This document shows, one piece after another, positions 19,142 through 29,341 of a DNA stretch of 64,000 nucleotides. Source of the DNA: Thermosynechococcus sp. GTDB taxonomy: Bacteria; Cyanobacteriota; Cyanobacteriia; Thermosynechococcales; Thermosynechococcaceae. Position 1 is the first letter of the stretch, and each line of letters starts with the position of its first letter. The notes under the pieces were generated by a model. It searched no databases. It saw only the letters and a list, made by a program, of their open reading frames with translations, and had not been told where the DNA came from. The stretch lies in the NCBI RefSeq assembly GCF_025999095.1, contig NZ_AP024678.1, forward strand, positions 1,271,527 to 1,335,526, written 5' to 3'. The position numbers were made by a program, and so were the translations under genes.

Positions 19142-20485
19142 CTAAATTGCAGGGCCACTGCCCTGAAAGCGATGATAAACCGTGCGCAGGGCCTCGCGAT
19201 CGCCCACATTGCCGGGGAACAGCACCACGGGTAATTCTGGAAAGCGGGGATGATCAGCACCAGTGCGCACAACGGAGCAGCCGGGAATCACTTGCCCCAA
19301 GAGGCGAACCGTGGCTAGGTTTAAGCCCTTACTCAGGACATCGTTGGAAGTGATGCCTCCTTTGCTGATCAGATAGCGCAAATCGGTGGGTAACTGCTGA
19401 ACGATCGCCATCAGCCCTTCAGAAACCCGCTGCCCAAAGGTTAACCGTGTCGGTGCATCTGCAAAGGTGAGTTCCTCACGGCTGGTATAGATGACGGGGG
19501 TTTTCCCCTGGGCGATCGCCCGATCCACCGCCGCCAAGACCTCCGCAATGATTTCTGCTTCAGCCACCGCACTGTCCCGCAATCGTGCCACGGGCACTTC
19601 AATGGGAAACACATCGGGTTCCTGCAGCAGGGCGGTCAGCTGTTCAGTGGTTTTGCGCACATGGGAACCCACTAAAACTACGCCATAGCGCCCAGGGCGG
19701 CAATAGGTGGCCATTGCCTCTGGGGGGGTGGGTTGGGGGGGCAGTTGTGCGAGGGCAGTCAGTAAACTGGCGGCACTGCGGAACAAAAAGCGTTTTCCTT
19801 GGCTGACCACCTGCAGCACCGCTGCTGCAAATTGATCCAAATCTCTTTGGCTTTCGGCATCCACAACGGCGCAGACATTACCTTGTAATTGAGTCAAGCG
19901 GCTGAGCAGGGTCTCTGGATTGCGTATATCGGCAAGGACAAAGCGCTCCACAGCTGTTGCACGAATGCGCCCTTGGGTCTTTTCGGCCACATAGTCGGGC
20001 AAATAACTGTGGTGGTAGCCAAAGACGGAATCGCGAGCAAACTCCGTCTCATGGACAGGCACAGCCTGACCCTCGACCATGAGATAGTGCTGGCTATCGC
20101 GGGTAATGCGCCCCCCCTCCAAAAAGGCAGGCACTAGAAAATGGGCATCAAAGGGACCCAGTTCCGCAGCAATGATATCCGTTTCCAGGGGATAGTGGCC
20201 GCGGAGGGTGGAGTCAGAACGACTGACAAGAATGTAGTCGGTTGTGCCTGTTTGGGCGATCGCCTCCTTGAGATGACGACAAACCGTGCGCGTTACTTCC
20301 GCTGCCATTTCTGCTGGCAAGGCACGGGTATTGGTGAGGATAAAAAAGATGGGTACGCTATCGGCAAGGCCACGACAGAGGGTATCCACATCCCAACGGG
20401 TCAACAGCAGGCAACTGTGCACCGTTTGCGAACCGGTGGGGTCATCATCTAGGACAATAATTTTTGGGCGCGTCACCGCGGGCAT
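19142..20485 (-). CDS. Four-carbon acid sugar kinase family protein (DUF1537)
   Basis: 447 residues from the ATG at 20485; a GTG three codons earlier is an alternative. N-terminal substrate domain: VLDDDPTGSQTVHSC near residue 10 and SRSDSTLRGHYPLE near 90, the two hallmarks of the OtnK/DUF1537 fold. C-terminal nucleotide-binding domain: LISKGGITSNDV near 375 and GADHPRFPELPVVLFPGNVG. Family members phosphorylate erythronate, threonate or related acids, usually beside a dehydrogenase and an isomerase; none is present here. Substrate unknown. Confidence 0.85.
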   Translation of the reverse strand: MPAVTRPKIIVLDDDPTGSQTVHSCLLLTRWDVDTLCRGLADSVPIFFILTNTRALPAEMAAEVTRTVCRHLKEAIAQTGTTDYILVSRSDSTLRGHYPLETDIIAAELGPFDAHFLVPAFLEGGRITRDSQHYLMVEGQAVPVHETEFARDSVFGYHHSYLPDYVAEKTQGRIRATAVERFVLADIRNPETLLSRLTQLQGNVCAVVDAESQRDLDQFAAAVLQVVSQGKRFLFRSAASLLTALAQLPPQPTPPEAMATYCRPGRYGVVLVGSHVRKTTEQLTALLQEPDVFPIEVPVARLRDSAVAEAEIIAEVLAAVDRAIAQGKTPVIYTSREELTFADAPTRLTFGQRVSEGLMAIVQQLPTDLRYLISKGGITSNDVLSKGLNLATVRLLGQVIPGCSVVRTGADHPRFPELPVVLFPGNVGDREALRTVYHRFQGSGPAI

Positions 20486-20497
20486 CTCCGGCACTCT

Positions 20498-20650
20498 TTA
20501 CGTTTGCAGTTTATCATTGGGGCGATCCCCCATCGGAACCAATAGCGATTGAATTTGCTGGAGGCCATGCTTCCAATCAGAACTGCTAAGGGGATGAACT
20601 TGCTGCAACCAATCAAAACATGCCCCTCGGCTTAGCAGCGGATGGATAAC
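20498..20650 (-). pseudogene. Possible gene-end relic of about 50 codons
   Basis: The minus frame from an in-frame TGA at 20651-20653 to a TAA at 20498-20500 reads like a protein end (FDWLQQVHPL, then DWKHGLQQIQSLL), with W, Q and L spacing typical of helices. There is no clear start codon or ribosome site. It could be the surviving 3' end of a lost gene or chance. The rest of the 20486-20756 gap shows nothing recognisable. Confidence 0.25.
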
Positions 20651-20756
20651 TCAAATTGCTGGCTTTTTGGGAATCCACGGCTAGAGGCTCCCTAGTCGTC
20701 AAAGAACTGTTCGCCCAACAGGGTTTTCGCTCCGATTGGTCCAAGGAAAGCTGGGC

Positions 20757-23700
20757 TTAGACGCTAAAATACTTGGCGGTGGGATGGTAGCAGATAATGG
20801 CTGTCGTGGATTGCTCAGGGTAGAGTTGTTCGCTCTCGTCCATATACATCCCCATGCGATCGCTCTGAAGGAGTCGCAGTTGCGTATATTGGTCCTGCAT
20901 ATTCGGGCAGGCAGGATAACCAAAGCTATAGCGGGAGCCTTGGTAGCGCTGGGCAAGAATATCGCGAATGGACTCAGGATCGGGAGTGCAGCCCAACTCG
21001 CGGCGAATGCGGGCATGACACCACTCGGCGAGGGCTTCAGCGGTTTGCACCGCCATCCCGTGGAAGTAGAGGTAGTCACTGTATTGATTGGCGGCAAATA
21101 GCTGCTGCGCCACTTGGGTGGCAATTTCACCAACGGTGACAGCCTGCATGGGAAAGACATCAATGATGCCGGATTCCACAGGGGCAAAAAAATCAGCAAT
21201 ACACAGGCGCCGGCCACCCTTTTGGCGGGGGAAGGTAAACTGGGCGATCGCCCGCTCAGGAACACAGGCATCTTTATCCCCTACCCTTTGGGGATCATAG
21301 ATATAGACAGTGTTGCCCTCACTTTGGCAGGGGAAGTACCCATAAATCAGTTCAGGGTGGAGCAGGTTCTCAGCAAGGATGCGCTGTTTCCACGCCTCAA
21401 GGATGGGATAGACCTTCTCAGTAAGGAAGGCGTCGTAGGTGGCACGGTCTTGATCTTTGGGTTTACGAAACTGCCACTGACCTGCAATCAGGGCTTGGAG
21501 ATCCAGATAGGCAAAGACCTCAGAAAGTGGAATCTGATCCGGCTTGAGGTGACGAATGCCCCAGAAGGGGGGTGTGGGGCGGGGAATATCTACAGCAACC
21601 GCTTCAGAGCGGCGGGTATCCACCACTTCTGGTGTTGCGGGTTCCGCAACCGAGGTGGGTTCGGGGGCGATCGCCGGCATGCTCACCGCTTCTTCTGGGG
21701 TAGGGGCACCATCTAGAAAGCCACGGCGATCGTCCCACTGGCCTGCCGCCTTGGCACTCATTAGCCGATCCATAAAATGCAAATCGGCAAAGGCATCCTT
21801 GCCGTAGATCACTTGACCGTGGTAGGTGGACTGGCAATCCTCATAGACAAATTTGGGGGTGAGGGCGGCTCCCCCCAAAATGACGGGAACAGTAATGCCC
21901 CGCTCATTAAAGACCTCGAGATTTTCCTTCATAAAGGCGGTGGACTTGACCAAGAGGCCGCTCATGGCAATGCAGTCTGCCCGATGCTCCTCATAGGCTT
22001 GGATGATATTTTCCACCGGTTGCTTAATCCCCAAATTAATCACCCGATAGCCGTTGTTGGTGAGGATAATGTCCACCAAGTTTTTGCCAATATCATGGAC
22101 ATCCCCCTTCACTGTGGCAATGACGACGGTGCCCTTGGCAGTGTCCCCAGTGGCGGATTTTTCCATAAAGGGTTCGAGATAGGCCACCGCCGCCTTCATT
22201 GTTTCTGCCGACTGCAAAACAAAGGGAAGCTGCATCTGCCCAGAGGCAAAGAGTTCGCCCACTACCTTCATGCCGTCGAGCAGGAAGGTGTTGATAATTT
22301 CCAGGGGGGCATAGGTTTCGAGAGCTTTGGCAAGGGTGTCCTCCAGGCCCAGGCGATCGCCATCAATAATGTGGCGTTTGAGTCGCTCCTCAAGGGGCAG
22401 GTTTGCCACTTGGGAGCGCTCCTGTGTGGTGGTTTTGCCCTCAAACAGGCGGGTCAGTTCCGCAAGGGGGTCATAGACACACACGTCCCCCTCAAACCGC
22501 CGGCGGTCGTAGATGAGATCCCGGCAGACCTGCTGCTGCTCTGGCTCAATTTTGGCCAAGGGCAGGATCTTGGCAGCACTGACGATCGCAGCATCCATGC
22601 CCGCTTGCATGGCCTCGTGGAGAAACATTGAGTTGAGGACTTGGCGGGCTGCTGGATTTAAGCCAAAGGAGATATTAGAAACCCCCAGCAGAATATGGCA
22701 GCCGCGGAGTTCAGCGCGAATTCGCCGAATGGCCTCAATGGTTTCTCGACCATTGCCCCGATCCTCTTCAATCCCTGTGGAAATTGGTAGTGCCAGAGGG
22801 TCAAAGAAAATTTCCCAGGGGGGAATGCCGTAGTCAAGGGCGGCCTTGTAAGCCCGCTCGGCAATGGCAAACTTTTTCTCGGCTGTACGCGCCATCCCCT
22901 CTTCATCAATAGTACCGATGACCACGCCGGCGCCGTAGGTTTTTGCCAGTTCCAGGACCTTATAAAAGCGGGGTTCACCATCCTCAAAGTTGGTGGAGTT
23001 CAGCAAGCACTTGCCCCCGGCCACCTTCAGACCCGCTTCCATCTTTTGCCATTCAGTCGAGTCGAGCATCAGGGGCAGCGTTACGTTGGTAACCAGCCGT
23101 GATACCAGCTCGCGCATATCCCGCACCCCATCGCGACCCACATAGTCCACGTTGACATCCAGGATGTGGGCACCTTCGCGCACTTGGGCACGGGCAAGGG
23201 CAACGAGACCATCCCAATCTTCGGCATTGAGGAGATCGCGGCATTTTTTGGAGCCACTGGCATTGAGTCGCTCACCAATAATCAGGAAGGAATTCTCTTG
23301 GTCATAGGGCTGAGGACTGTAGATGGAGGCGGCAGCGGGAATCCGTTGGGGCGATCGCGCCTTGGGGGTCAGGGTTGCGGCAATCTCTGCGAGGGCCGCA
23401 ATATGATCCGGTCGCGTGCCACAGCAGCCGCCAATCACTTGTACCCCAAAGTCTTCGACAAAGCGGGTCAGGGCCAGCCGCAACTCCATCGGCGTCAGTT
23501 TGTAGTGGGCATGGCCACCGATGTTTTCAGGTAAGCCGGCATTGGGAATACAGGAAATGACAAAGGGGGAGTGCTGCGCAAGGTAGCGGATGTGCTCCGT
23601 CATCAAATCGGGGCCGGTGGCGCAGTTGAGACCCAAAATATCAATGGGATAGGGTTCCAGAATCGTCAGGGCAGCGCCAATTTCCGAGCCCACCAGCATC

Positions 23701-24299
23701 GTGCCCTGCTGCTCCATCGTCACAGAGACCATCAGGGGGCGGCGTTCTCCCCGCTCCTGAAAGACGGCCATCACCCCATTGAGGGCTGCTTTGATTTGCA
23801 GGACATCTTGGCAGGTTTCAATGATAAAGAGATCTACCCCGCCGTCAAAGAGGCCCGCCGCCTGTTCGCGAAAGGCCCTGTAGAGGGTGTCGTAGTCAAT
23901 GTGGCCCAGGGTGGGCAGTTTAGTACCCGGTCCCATCGAGCCGGCAACAAAGCGGGGTTTTGCGGGGGTGCTAAATTCAGCGGCCACGGATTTGGCGAGC
24001 TCAGCGGCTTTCTTGCTGATTTCGTAGGCGCGATCGCCCAAATTGTATTCACTTAGAACAATTGCAGAGGAGCCAAAGGTATCCGTTTCAATGACATCGG
24101 CTCCTGCTGCCAAAAAATCGCGATGCACCTTGGCCACCGCCTCTGGCTTACTGATGACCAGATATTCATTGCAGCCTTCGTACTCCTTGCCACCAAAATC
24201 CTCTGCTGTCAGGTTTTGTGCCTGAAGATTTGTGCCCATTGCGCCATCAAAGACAATGACACGACGGGGTTCTGCATGGAGATACTCAAGAAACGACAT
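20757..24299 (-). CDS. metH: Cobalamin-dependent methionine synthase
   Basis: 1180 residues from the ATG at 24299 ([11 protein letters not shown]); in-frame starts at 24305 and 24329 also exist. All modules are present: homocysteine domain with [11 protein letters not shown] near residue 15 and zinc ligands [11 protein letters not shown] near 300; pterin-binding domain with ANVD-equivalent [13 protein letters not shown]; cobalamin cap and binding domain with the lower-ligand [10 protein letters not shown] near 735; and the AdoMet activation domain ending [11 protein letters not shown]. It makes methionine from homocysteine using methyl-tetrahydrofolate. The same window carries two cobalamin-synthesis genes. 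No cobalamin riboswitch is visible upstream. Confidence 0.98.
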   Translation of the reverse strand: MSFLEYLHAEPRRVIVFDGAMGTNLQAQNLTAEDFGGKEYEGCNEYLVISKPEAVAKVHRDFLAAGADVIETDTFGSSAIVLSEYNLGDRAYEISKKAAELAKSVAAEFSTPAKPRFVAGSMGPGTKLPTLGHIDYDTLYRAFREQAAGLFDGGVDLFIIETCQDVLQIKAALNGVMAVFQERGERRPLMVSVTMEQQGTMLVGSEIGAALTILEPYPIDILGLNCATGPDLMTEHIRYLAQHSPFVISCIPNAGLPENIGGHAHYKLTPMELRLALTRFVEDFGVQVIGGCCGTRPDHIAALAEIAATLTPKARSPQRIPAAASIYSPQPYDQENSFLIIGERLNASGSKKCRDLLNAEDWDGLVALARAQVREGAHILDVNVDYVGRDGVRDMRELVSRLVTNVTLPLMLDSTEWQKMEAGLKVAGGKCLLNSTNFEDGEPRFYKVLELAKTYGAGVVIGTIDEEGMARTAEKKFAIAERAYKAALDYGIPPWEIFFDPLALPISTGIEEDRGNGRETIEAIRRIRAELRGCHILLGVSNISFGLNPAARQVLNSMFLHEAMQAGMDAAIVSAAKILPLAKIEPEQQQVCRDLIYDRRRFEGDVCVYDPLAELTRLFEGKTTTQERSQVANLPLEERLKRHIIDGDRLGLEDTLAKALETYAPLEIINTFLLDGMKVVGELFASGQMQLPFVLQSAETMKAAVAYLEPFMEKSATGDTAKGTVVIATVKGDVHDIGKNLVDIILTNNGYRVINLGIKQPVENIIQAYEEHRADCIAMSGLLVKSTAFMKENLEVFNERGITVPVILGGAALTPKFVYEDCQSTYHGQVIYGKDAFADLHFMDRLMSAKAAGQWDDRRGFLDGAPTPEEAVSMPAIAPEPTSVAEPATPEVVDTRRSEAVAVDIPRPTPPFWGIRHLKPDQIPLSEVFAYLDLQALIAGQWQFRKPKDQDRATYDAFLTEKVYPILEAWKQRILAENLLHPELIYGYFPCQSEGNTVYIYDPQRVGDKDACVPERAIAQFTFPRQKGGRRLCIADFFAPVESGIIDVFPMQAVTVGEIATQVAQQLFAANQYSDYLYFHGMAVQTAEALAEWCHARIRRELGCTPDPESIRDILAQRYQGSRYSFGYPACPNMQDQYTQLRLLQSDRMGMYMDESEQLYPEQSTTAIICYHPTAKYFSV

Positions 24300-24441
24300 A
24301 GACATCCACCAAGGCCAGCCGATTTGCACCAGAGGGTTCTTTTGATTTTAATCTGTGGGAGCAAGGGAAAGCCTCTTCATCACTGCGTTCATTGCAAGAC
24401 CAAAATCAGCGATTGGCGCAGCCGTCGGCAGAGAAAATGAA

Positions 24442-25113
24442 CTAGGGCGATGGGCCCCTCCCCGCAGATTGGGCGGTCTGGAAGGCGGCTAATTCTTGAG
24501 CCAACAATTGCTGGTAGATCTCTTCGAGGTGGGGCGTGATCCGGTTGCTCTCCATGCCATAGCCCAGACTGGTCCATGTACCCGACAGCAGGGCAAAGAC
24601 CTCCTGTACTCGGCCTTGCCGCAGGAGCTGGGGAATATCGGCATTCCAAGCGGCAGAATCCATGAGCCAGCGATAGACCACCTGATCTTGATACTCTGGA
24701 GCAAAGCTATAGCCTTGCCAAAACCAGCTTGGCGGTTGGGGATGATAGCGGGCGGCTTTTTCTTGCCAAGTGGTGGTGAGAAATTGATAGCGGCCGGCGG
24801 CGGTGGTACACAGGTGCTGATTGGCGCCGCGGCGAATGGGAATACAGCGATCGGGATGCTGGCTGAGGTCTTGGACGTGCTCCCCCCCATAGAGCAGTGT
24901 GTAGGGATTGGCATCATTGGCTTCACTGGCAGAAATGGTGCGCATCAGGGCCCGTACATAGGGATCTCCCCCCTGCATCACTAAGGGGGCAATTTGATCC
25001 GGCTGCCAGCGGTACCAGTACCACCAGAGAGCACTTGAGCGCGTCCCCAAAAAGAAATAGCCTATTGCCACCAGACCAGCGATCGCCCCCAACCAACGGG
25101 AAAAGCGCATCAA
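24442..25113 (-). CDS. Membrane-anchored lambda-endolysin-like muramidase (GH104)
   Basis: 223 residues. One N-terminal hydrophobic anchor (about 8-25). Then a lysozyme-like fold similar to phage lambda endolysin R, as I recall it: ISASEANDANPYTLLYGGEH with a Glu in the catalytic position, LSQHPDR, TTAAGRYQFLTTTW, and a LSGTWTSL end segment. Lambda R is a lytic transglycosylase cleaving peptidoglycan. No holin or other phage gene lies nearby, and codon use does not stand out, so it is probably a cellular wall-remodelling enzyme acting in the periplasm. It is 7 bp from the SDR gene on the same strand. Confidence 0.75.
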   Translation of the reverse strand: MMRFSRWLGAIAGLVAIGYFFLGTRSSALWWYWYRWQPDQIAPLVMQGGDPYVRALMRTISASEANDANPYTLLYGGEHVQDLSQHPDRCIPIRRGANQHLCTTAAGRYQFLTTTWQEKAARYHPQPPSWFWQGYSFAPEYQDQVVYRWLMDSAAWNADIPQLLRQGRVQEVFALLSGTWTSLGYGMESNRITPHLEEIYQQLLAQELAAFQTAQSAGRGPSP

Positions 25114-25120
25114 CTTATCC

Positions 25121-25783
25121 TCACACCGCCGCCACTGAGCGGAATAACTCTCGATAAGCCACTGGCGTCTGATCGGGACGGCTCACCACCTCAAAGATTT
25201 TGTTGTAGGCACTTGGCTCGCCCAAGGCTGCCACACAGATTTCTGCCACCCGCGATCGCGGGATACTGCCCTCAAAGAGGGTATCTGGTGGGGCAATGAT
25301 CGGAAAGCCACCGTCATCGGTTTCCTTCAGACCCCCTGGCCGCACAATCGTGTAAGTTAGACCGCTTTGTTGGAGATAACGTTCTGCCTGCTGCTTCCAA
25401 TACAAAATCAGCCAAAAAAGATTCAGGGGATGGAAAAATTGTGAGACACACAGCGACGAGACAAGAATAAACTGCTGTACGTGGGCGGCTTTGGCGGCAT
25501 CCACGAGATGTTTGGTGCCCAGATAATCGACACTTAGGGGTTCTAGGGGGTTAAGGCTAGGGCTAGCGCCCGTGGCACAGATCACTGCCTCGCAATCCTT
25601 AAGGGCTGGGGGAAGGGTCGGGGGTTGGGTGACATCGGCGGTACGAATCTCGACCGTTGGCCACCGCCCTCGGGCTTTGGCGGGGTTACGCACAACGGCG
25701 ATCGCCTGATGCTCAGATGATTGTAGGGCACTCACAATTCGCTGACCGGTGCGGCCTGTGGCACCAACCACTGCAACCTTCAC
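25121..25783 (-). CDS. NAD(P)-binding atypical SDR (NmrA/Tic62-like)
   Basis: 220 residues from the GTG at 25783, chosen because GGAGGA lies 6-7 nt upstream; a TTG at 25804 is the longer alternative. N-terminal Rossmann motif VAVVGATGRTGQRIV, VVRNPAKA, and ICATGAS, then VDYLGTKHLVDAAKAA and VRPGGLKE. This matches atypical SDR sugar-nucleotide epimerase-like proteins of cyanobacteria and plastids. The Tyr-x3-Lys of classic SDRs is absent. Role unknown. Same-strand neighbours within 10-30 bp on both sides suggest an operon from ubiX to the GH104 gene. Confidence 0.82.
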   Translation of the reverse strand: MKVAVVGATGRTGQRIVSALQSSEHQAIAVVRNPAKARGRWPTVEIRTADVTQPPTLPPALKDCEAVICATGASPSLNPLEPLSVDYLGTKHLVDAAKAAHVQQFILVSSLCVSQFFHPLNLFWLILYWKQQAERYLQQSGLTYTIVRPGGLKETDDGGFPIIAPPDTLFEGSIPRSRVAEICVAALGEPSAYNKIFEVVSRPDQTPVAYRELFRSVAAV

Positions 25784-25813
25784 AAGCGATTCCTCCGCTG
25801 GCAACGCCTACGA

Positions 25814-26335
25814 TCATAGGGGAATATCCCAGTCTGCTTCATCCTCAGGGGGAGCGTCTTTGGGGGGCGGCGGCGTCAGAATGCGGTATTCAGCGTCCAC
25901 AACTTGAGGGGGAGGCGGTGGGGTTTTGGCAGTCGCTTTGCGGGAAGGACGATATTGATAGGAGTAGGTTGTGGGGGGGCGATCTTGAATGTCTGGTTCG
26001 CGGGGGGCTGGCTCTGGCTCGCTAAACCAATCCTCGACATCGCTGGTATCCATCTCTGGCTCATCCTGCGGCGGCCGCATCGAGGCATCCAGTTCAGGTT
26101 CAGGGGCTGGCGATCGCGGGGTTGGCCGCGCTGTTGGGGCTTGCGCTTCTAGGGTGAGCCAGAGTAAACACTGGCCAGCCACGATCCCTGCAAGGGCGGC
26201 CACCACAATCCAAGCGGCAAGGGGAAGCGCCGGGGTTTGCTGTCCTAAAAAGCGCAGGGAGACCAGCGGCTGCCAATTTTGCACCATTAAGATCGCCAGC
26301 AGGGCGATCGCCCCCAAGTAAATCCAAGCACGCAT
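25814..26335 (-). CDS. LapA/DUF1049-like membrane protein with acidic Pro-rich tail
   Basis: 173 residues from the ATG at 26335. Two transmembrane helices (about 3-20 and 36-60) separated by the VQNWQPLVSLRFL linker typical of LapA/DUF1049 proteins. Residues 65-173 are disordered-looking, rich in P, E and D, ending DEADWDIPL. In other bacteria LapA scaffolds envelope complexes; here that is only an analogy. The start overlaps the ubiX stop as TAATG. Confidence 0.7.
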   Translation of the reverse strand: MRAWIYLGAIALLAILMVQNWQPLVSLRFLGQQTPALPLAAWIVVAALAGIVAGQCLLWLTLEAQAPTARPTPRSPAPEPELDASMRPPQDEPEMDTSDVEDWFSEPEPAPREPDIQDRPPTTYSYQYRPSRKATAKTPPPPPQVVDAEYRILTPPPPKDAPPEDEADWDIPL

Positions 26336-26967
26336 TAGGAAAGGGGTCCTTGCCAACGTTGCAGCGGCACACAATCCAACCCTAACTGATCAAGGGCACG
26401 GGCGATCACAAAATCCACTAAATCCTCAATGGTCTGTGGCCGGTGATACCACGCAGGGATGGCGGGTACAATGCGCGCCCCAGCCATTGCCAATTGGGTC
26501 AGGTTTTGCAGGTGAATTAGACTAAAGGGGGTCTCGCGGGGCACCAGCACCAGCGGTCGGTGTTCCTTGAGGTGGACATCCGCCACCCGCTCCAGGAGAT
26601 CGGAACTCAGGCCTGCGGCCAACTTCGCCACCGTACTCATACTACAGGGCAGAATCACCATACCCAATGTGGGAAAGGAACCGCTGGCGATCGCCGCTGC
26701 CACATCTGTTGGCCGATGACAGGTGAGGCAACCTTCCCAAACTTGGGCCTGTTCGCGCCAAAACAGTTCCTGCTTATCGGGCTGAAGCGGCAGGGTGAGG
26801 CCATATTCTGCCCGCCACACTTGATGCGCGGCCTTCGATGCCACAAGTTGAATAGGATAGTTGGCTTGTAATAGAAATTTAATGGCGCGCACTGCGTAAA
26901 TGAGACCAGACGCACCCGTTACACCCAACACAATTGGCAAAGAAGAGGAGGTCACAACCGCAATCAC
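26335..26967 (-). CDS. ubiX: Flavin prenyltransferase UbiX
   Basis: About 210 residues. N-terminal GVTGASGLIYAVRAIKFLL is the UbiX Rossmann signature, ILPCSMSTVAKLAAGLSSDLL the flavin/prenyl-binding loop, and LVPRETPFSLIHLQNL the conserved C-terminal region. UbiX prenylates FMN to make the cofactor of UbiD decarboxylases in quinone synthesis. The start is uncertain: TTG at 26970, GTG at 26967 and GTG at 26955 are in frame with no clear ribosome site. It is coupled to the LapA-like gene. Confidence 0.93.
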   Translation of the reverse strand: MIAVVTSSSLPIVLGVTGASGLIYAVRAIKFLLQANYPIQLVASKAAHQVWRAEYGLTLPLQPDKQELFWREQAQVWEGCLTCHRPTDVAAAIASGSFPTLGMVILPCSMSTVAKLAAGLSSDLLERVADVHLKEHRPLVLVPRETPFSLIHLQNLTQLAMAGARIVPAIPAWYHRPQTIEDLVDFVIARALDQLGLDCVPLQRWQGPLS

Positions 26968-27052
26968 CAAACAAAACCGTTATAAGGTTAACAAAGTTGG
27001 GGCAACTGCCCCCTTTTCATGATCTGCAATCTCCCCCAACAGGACTTGGTAA

Positions 27053-27562
27053 ATGTCCATGACAGCTCCTGATCCTCTATTTTGTTCCCCCAGTGAGTGG
27101 GCAGTCGTCTCTCCCGAAGTGCTCGGGGAGTTGTTTGATGCGGCCTTGTTGGAGGGACTCGTGAGTAGTGAAACCCCAGACTTAGAAGCCCTGTTTCAGG
27201 ATTTGACCCCCCTGGAGCTCAAACCCGCAGCGATCGCCCCCGAGCAGTGGCAACATCTGCAAGCTCAGCACCAGCAAATTACCCAGCACCTTGAGGAAAC
27301 CCTGACGTACCTTGCCAAGGTGAAAGCCTTGGCCTATCAGCTTCAGGCCGTGGCCAGTGAGTTTGTGCCCACCCCGAAGTATCGGCGCCGTCAACCGCCC
27401 CCTCCCCATCCCTTGGAATATCTCACGGCTGAACTCCTGCGGGCGATCGCTGCCACTCAAGCCAGCTTAGAACCAATCTATGCGCCCCTAAATCAACTGG
27501 GGGAGACCCTCAATGGTACCTCGACGCCACAGATTAATGAATTTCCCCTAGAGCCTCAGTGA
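27053..27562 (+). CDS. Uncharacterised coiled-coil protein
   Basis: 169 residues, no membrane segment. Residues 1-60 contain acidic Leu-rich helices (LGELFDAALLEGLV). Residues 65-105 are Gln/His-rich helix typical of a coiled coil, followed by a basic Pro patch YRRRQPPPPHPL near 121 and another helix. I do not recognise it. AGGA lies 10 nt before the ATG. Its end overlaps the convergent deacetylase gene by 7 bp. Confidence 0.6.
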   Translation: MSMTAPDPLFCSPSEWAVVSPEVLGELFDAALLEGLVSSETPDLEALFQDLTPLELKPAAIAPEQWQHLQAQHQQITQHLEETLTYLAKVKALAYQLQAVASEFVPTPKYRRRQPPPPHPLEYLTAELLRAIAATQASLEPIYAPLNQLGETLNGTSTPQINEFPLEPQ

Positions 27563-28425
27563 GGGAGCATCGATCGTGGCTGCCATTGCCGTTCACTGCG
27601 ACTAGGGGAGCTAGGCGTCAACTCAGGCGTGGGCAGACCTTCTGGGGTCGGTGTTGGAGTAATTGTAGGTTGAGGGGTCGGTGTCGGTTCAGGCTTTGGT
27701 GGGGGAGCTTTCACTGCCAGTTGCAGCAGTTCCGGCACAGTGACAAAGCGATAGCCCTTTTGCCGCAGGCGGCGAATTAGTGTGGGGAGGGCCCTGCGGG
27801 TCGTGGCGCGATCGCCCCCACCATCGTGGAGCAAAATAATACTACCCGGTTTCACTGCCTTGAGGGTGCGCTCAACAATGTCCGCTGCGGTGGTGTTGGA
27901 GCGGCTGTCATGGGCATCCACCGACCACATGATGATGGCATAGTTTTTCGACTTGGCATAGTCCACTAGCCCCGTGGTCAAATTGCCCCCCGGTGGCCGA
28001 AAAAGGCGCGTTTGGGCTTGGCTTTGCTTGGCAATTAAGGCAGAGGTGTTTTCAATTTCCTGCTTGGCTACCTTAGGGTCAACGGGTTGGTAGGGATGAC
28101 TCCAACTATGGTTGCCAACGGCATGACCCGCTTTGACAATCTCAGCAATGAGATCGGGATACATGAGGGCGTGCTTGCCCAGGATAAAAAATGTGGCCTT
28201 GACCTCCTCCTCCTTCAGGATTTGCAGCACTTGGCGAGTTGAGGCTCCCCAAGGGCCATCATCAAAGGTGAGGGCCACCACTTTTTCGGGTTTCAGGGGT
28301 TTGACCTGATAGACCAACTGCCCCCAAAACTTGCTGGGACTAACAAAGTGCGGCCCATCCGCTGCCAGTGTTGCCGCTGCCGCAAACACGGTCAAGATCA
28401 CCAACAGGTGCCACTGCCGTCCCAT
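27556..28425 (-). CDS. Secreted polysaccharide deacetylase (CE4/NodB domain)
   Basis: 289 residues. Residues 1-22 are a signal peptide. The NodB domain has motif 1 LTFDDGPW near residue 52, motif 2 NHSWSHPY near 105 with the metal-binding His pair, motif 3 RPPGGN near 145, and LLHDGGG near 200. These are all catalytic and zinc-binding positions of CE4 enzymes that deacetylate peptidoglycan or other N-acetylated glycans. The last 60 residues are a Pro/Thr-rich tail (PTPTPQPTITPTPTP), likely a wall spacer. It lies 24 bp downstream of glyQ. Confidence 0.92.
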   Translation of the reverse strand: MGRQWHLLVILTVFAAAATLAADGPHFVSPSKFWGQLVYQVKPLKPEKVVALTFDDGPWGASTRQVLQILKEEEVKATFFILGKHALMYPDLIAEIVKAGHAVGNHSWSHPYQPVDPKVAKQEIENTSALIAKQSQAQTRLFRPPGGNLTTGLVDYAKSKNYAIIMWSVDAHDSRSNTTAADIVERTLKAVKPGSIILLHDGGGDRATTRRALPTLIRRLRQKGYRFVTVPELLQLAVKAPPPKPEPTPTPQPTITPTPTPEGLPTPELTPSSPSRSERQWQPRSMLPH

Positions 28426-28449
28426 GGATGCTCCTTAGAAAAGGGTGAC

Positions 28450-29337
28450 TTAGGGGGCGATCGCTGCTGGCTCCTTCAGCAGTGGAAACCCCAGAGCTTC
28501 CCGTTGTTGGACATAGGCTTGGGCGACGCACCGGGCCAACCCGCGAATGCGACCAATATAGCGCGTGCGCTCTGCCACCGAAATGACGCCACGGGCATCC
28601 AGCAGGTTAAATGTGTGGGAACACTTGAGCACATAGTCCAAGCTGGGCAAGACCAACTGCTTTTCCAGAAGCTGCTCCGCCTCCTGCTGGTAGAGACTAA
28701 AAAGGGTGAACAATCGTTCCGGGTCGGCGGCTTCAAAGTTGTAGGTGGATTGCTCAATTTCCCCTTGCAAATGGACATCGCCATAGGTGAGGGTAGAGTT
28801 CCATCGGATACTGGCGATCGCATCCACCTCCTGGAGGTACATTGTCAACCGTTCTAGGCCGTAGGTAATCTCAATGGAGACCGGCCGGCAATCCAAACCG
28901 CCACACTGCTGGAAGTAGGTAAACTGCGTCACTTCCATGCCATCTAGCCACACCTCCCAGCCTACGCCCCACGCGCCGACGGCAGCATCCTCCCAGTTGT
29001 CTTCGACAAAGCGAATGTCATGCTCTTGGGGGCGAATGCCCAGGGCGCGCAGTGACTCCAAATAGATCTCTTGGATATTATCGGGAGAGGGCTTAATCAG
29101 CACTTGGTACTGGTAGTAGTACTGATAGCGGTTGGGATTCTGGCCATAGCGGCCATCCGCCGGTCGCCGACAGGGTTCGACATAGGCCACTGCCCAAGGT
29201 TCAGGTCCGAGGGCGCGCAAAAAGGTATGGGGGCTTTTGGTACCGGCGCCTTTTTCCACATCGTAGGGCTGAGCAATCAGGCATCCCTGAGCTGCCCAAA
29301 ATTGGTGCAGTGTTGCAATAACATCCTGAAAGTACAT
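28450..29337 (-). CDS. glyQ: Glycyl-tRNA synthetase alpha subunit
   Basis: 295 residues from the ATG at 29337 ([14 protein letters not shown]), the conserved start; the frame is open 38 codons further upstream only as overlap with cysH. Signatures: [11 protein letters not shown] near residue 22, [15 protein letters not shown] near 55, and [10 protein letters not shown]. It makes up the alpha half of the alpha2beta2 glycyl-tRNA synthetase; glyS is not in the window. It starts 4 bp after the cysH stop. Confidence 0.97.
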   Translation of the reverse strand: MYFQDVIATLHQFWAAQGCLIAQPYDVEKGAGTKSPHTFLRALGPEPWAVAYVEPCRRPADGRYGQNPNRYQYYYQYQVLIKPSPDNIQEIYLESLRALGIRPQEHDIRFVEDNWEDAAVGAWGVGWEVWLDGMEVTQFTYFQQCGGLDCRPVSIEITYGLERLTMYLQEVDAIASIRWNSTLTYGDVHLQGEIEQSTYNFEAADPERLFTLFSLYQQEAEQLLEKQLVLPSLDYVLKCSHTFNLLDARGVISVAERTRYIGRIRGLARCVAQAYVQQREALGFPLLKEPAAIAP

Positions 29338-29341
29338 GGGC

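Noticed and set aside
24300-24441. Cobalamin riboswitch upstream of metH
   Set aside because: Looked for the conserved B12-box and did not find it; the spacer is short and lacks long paired arms.
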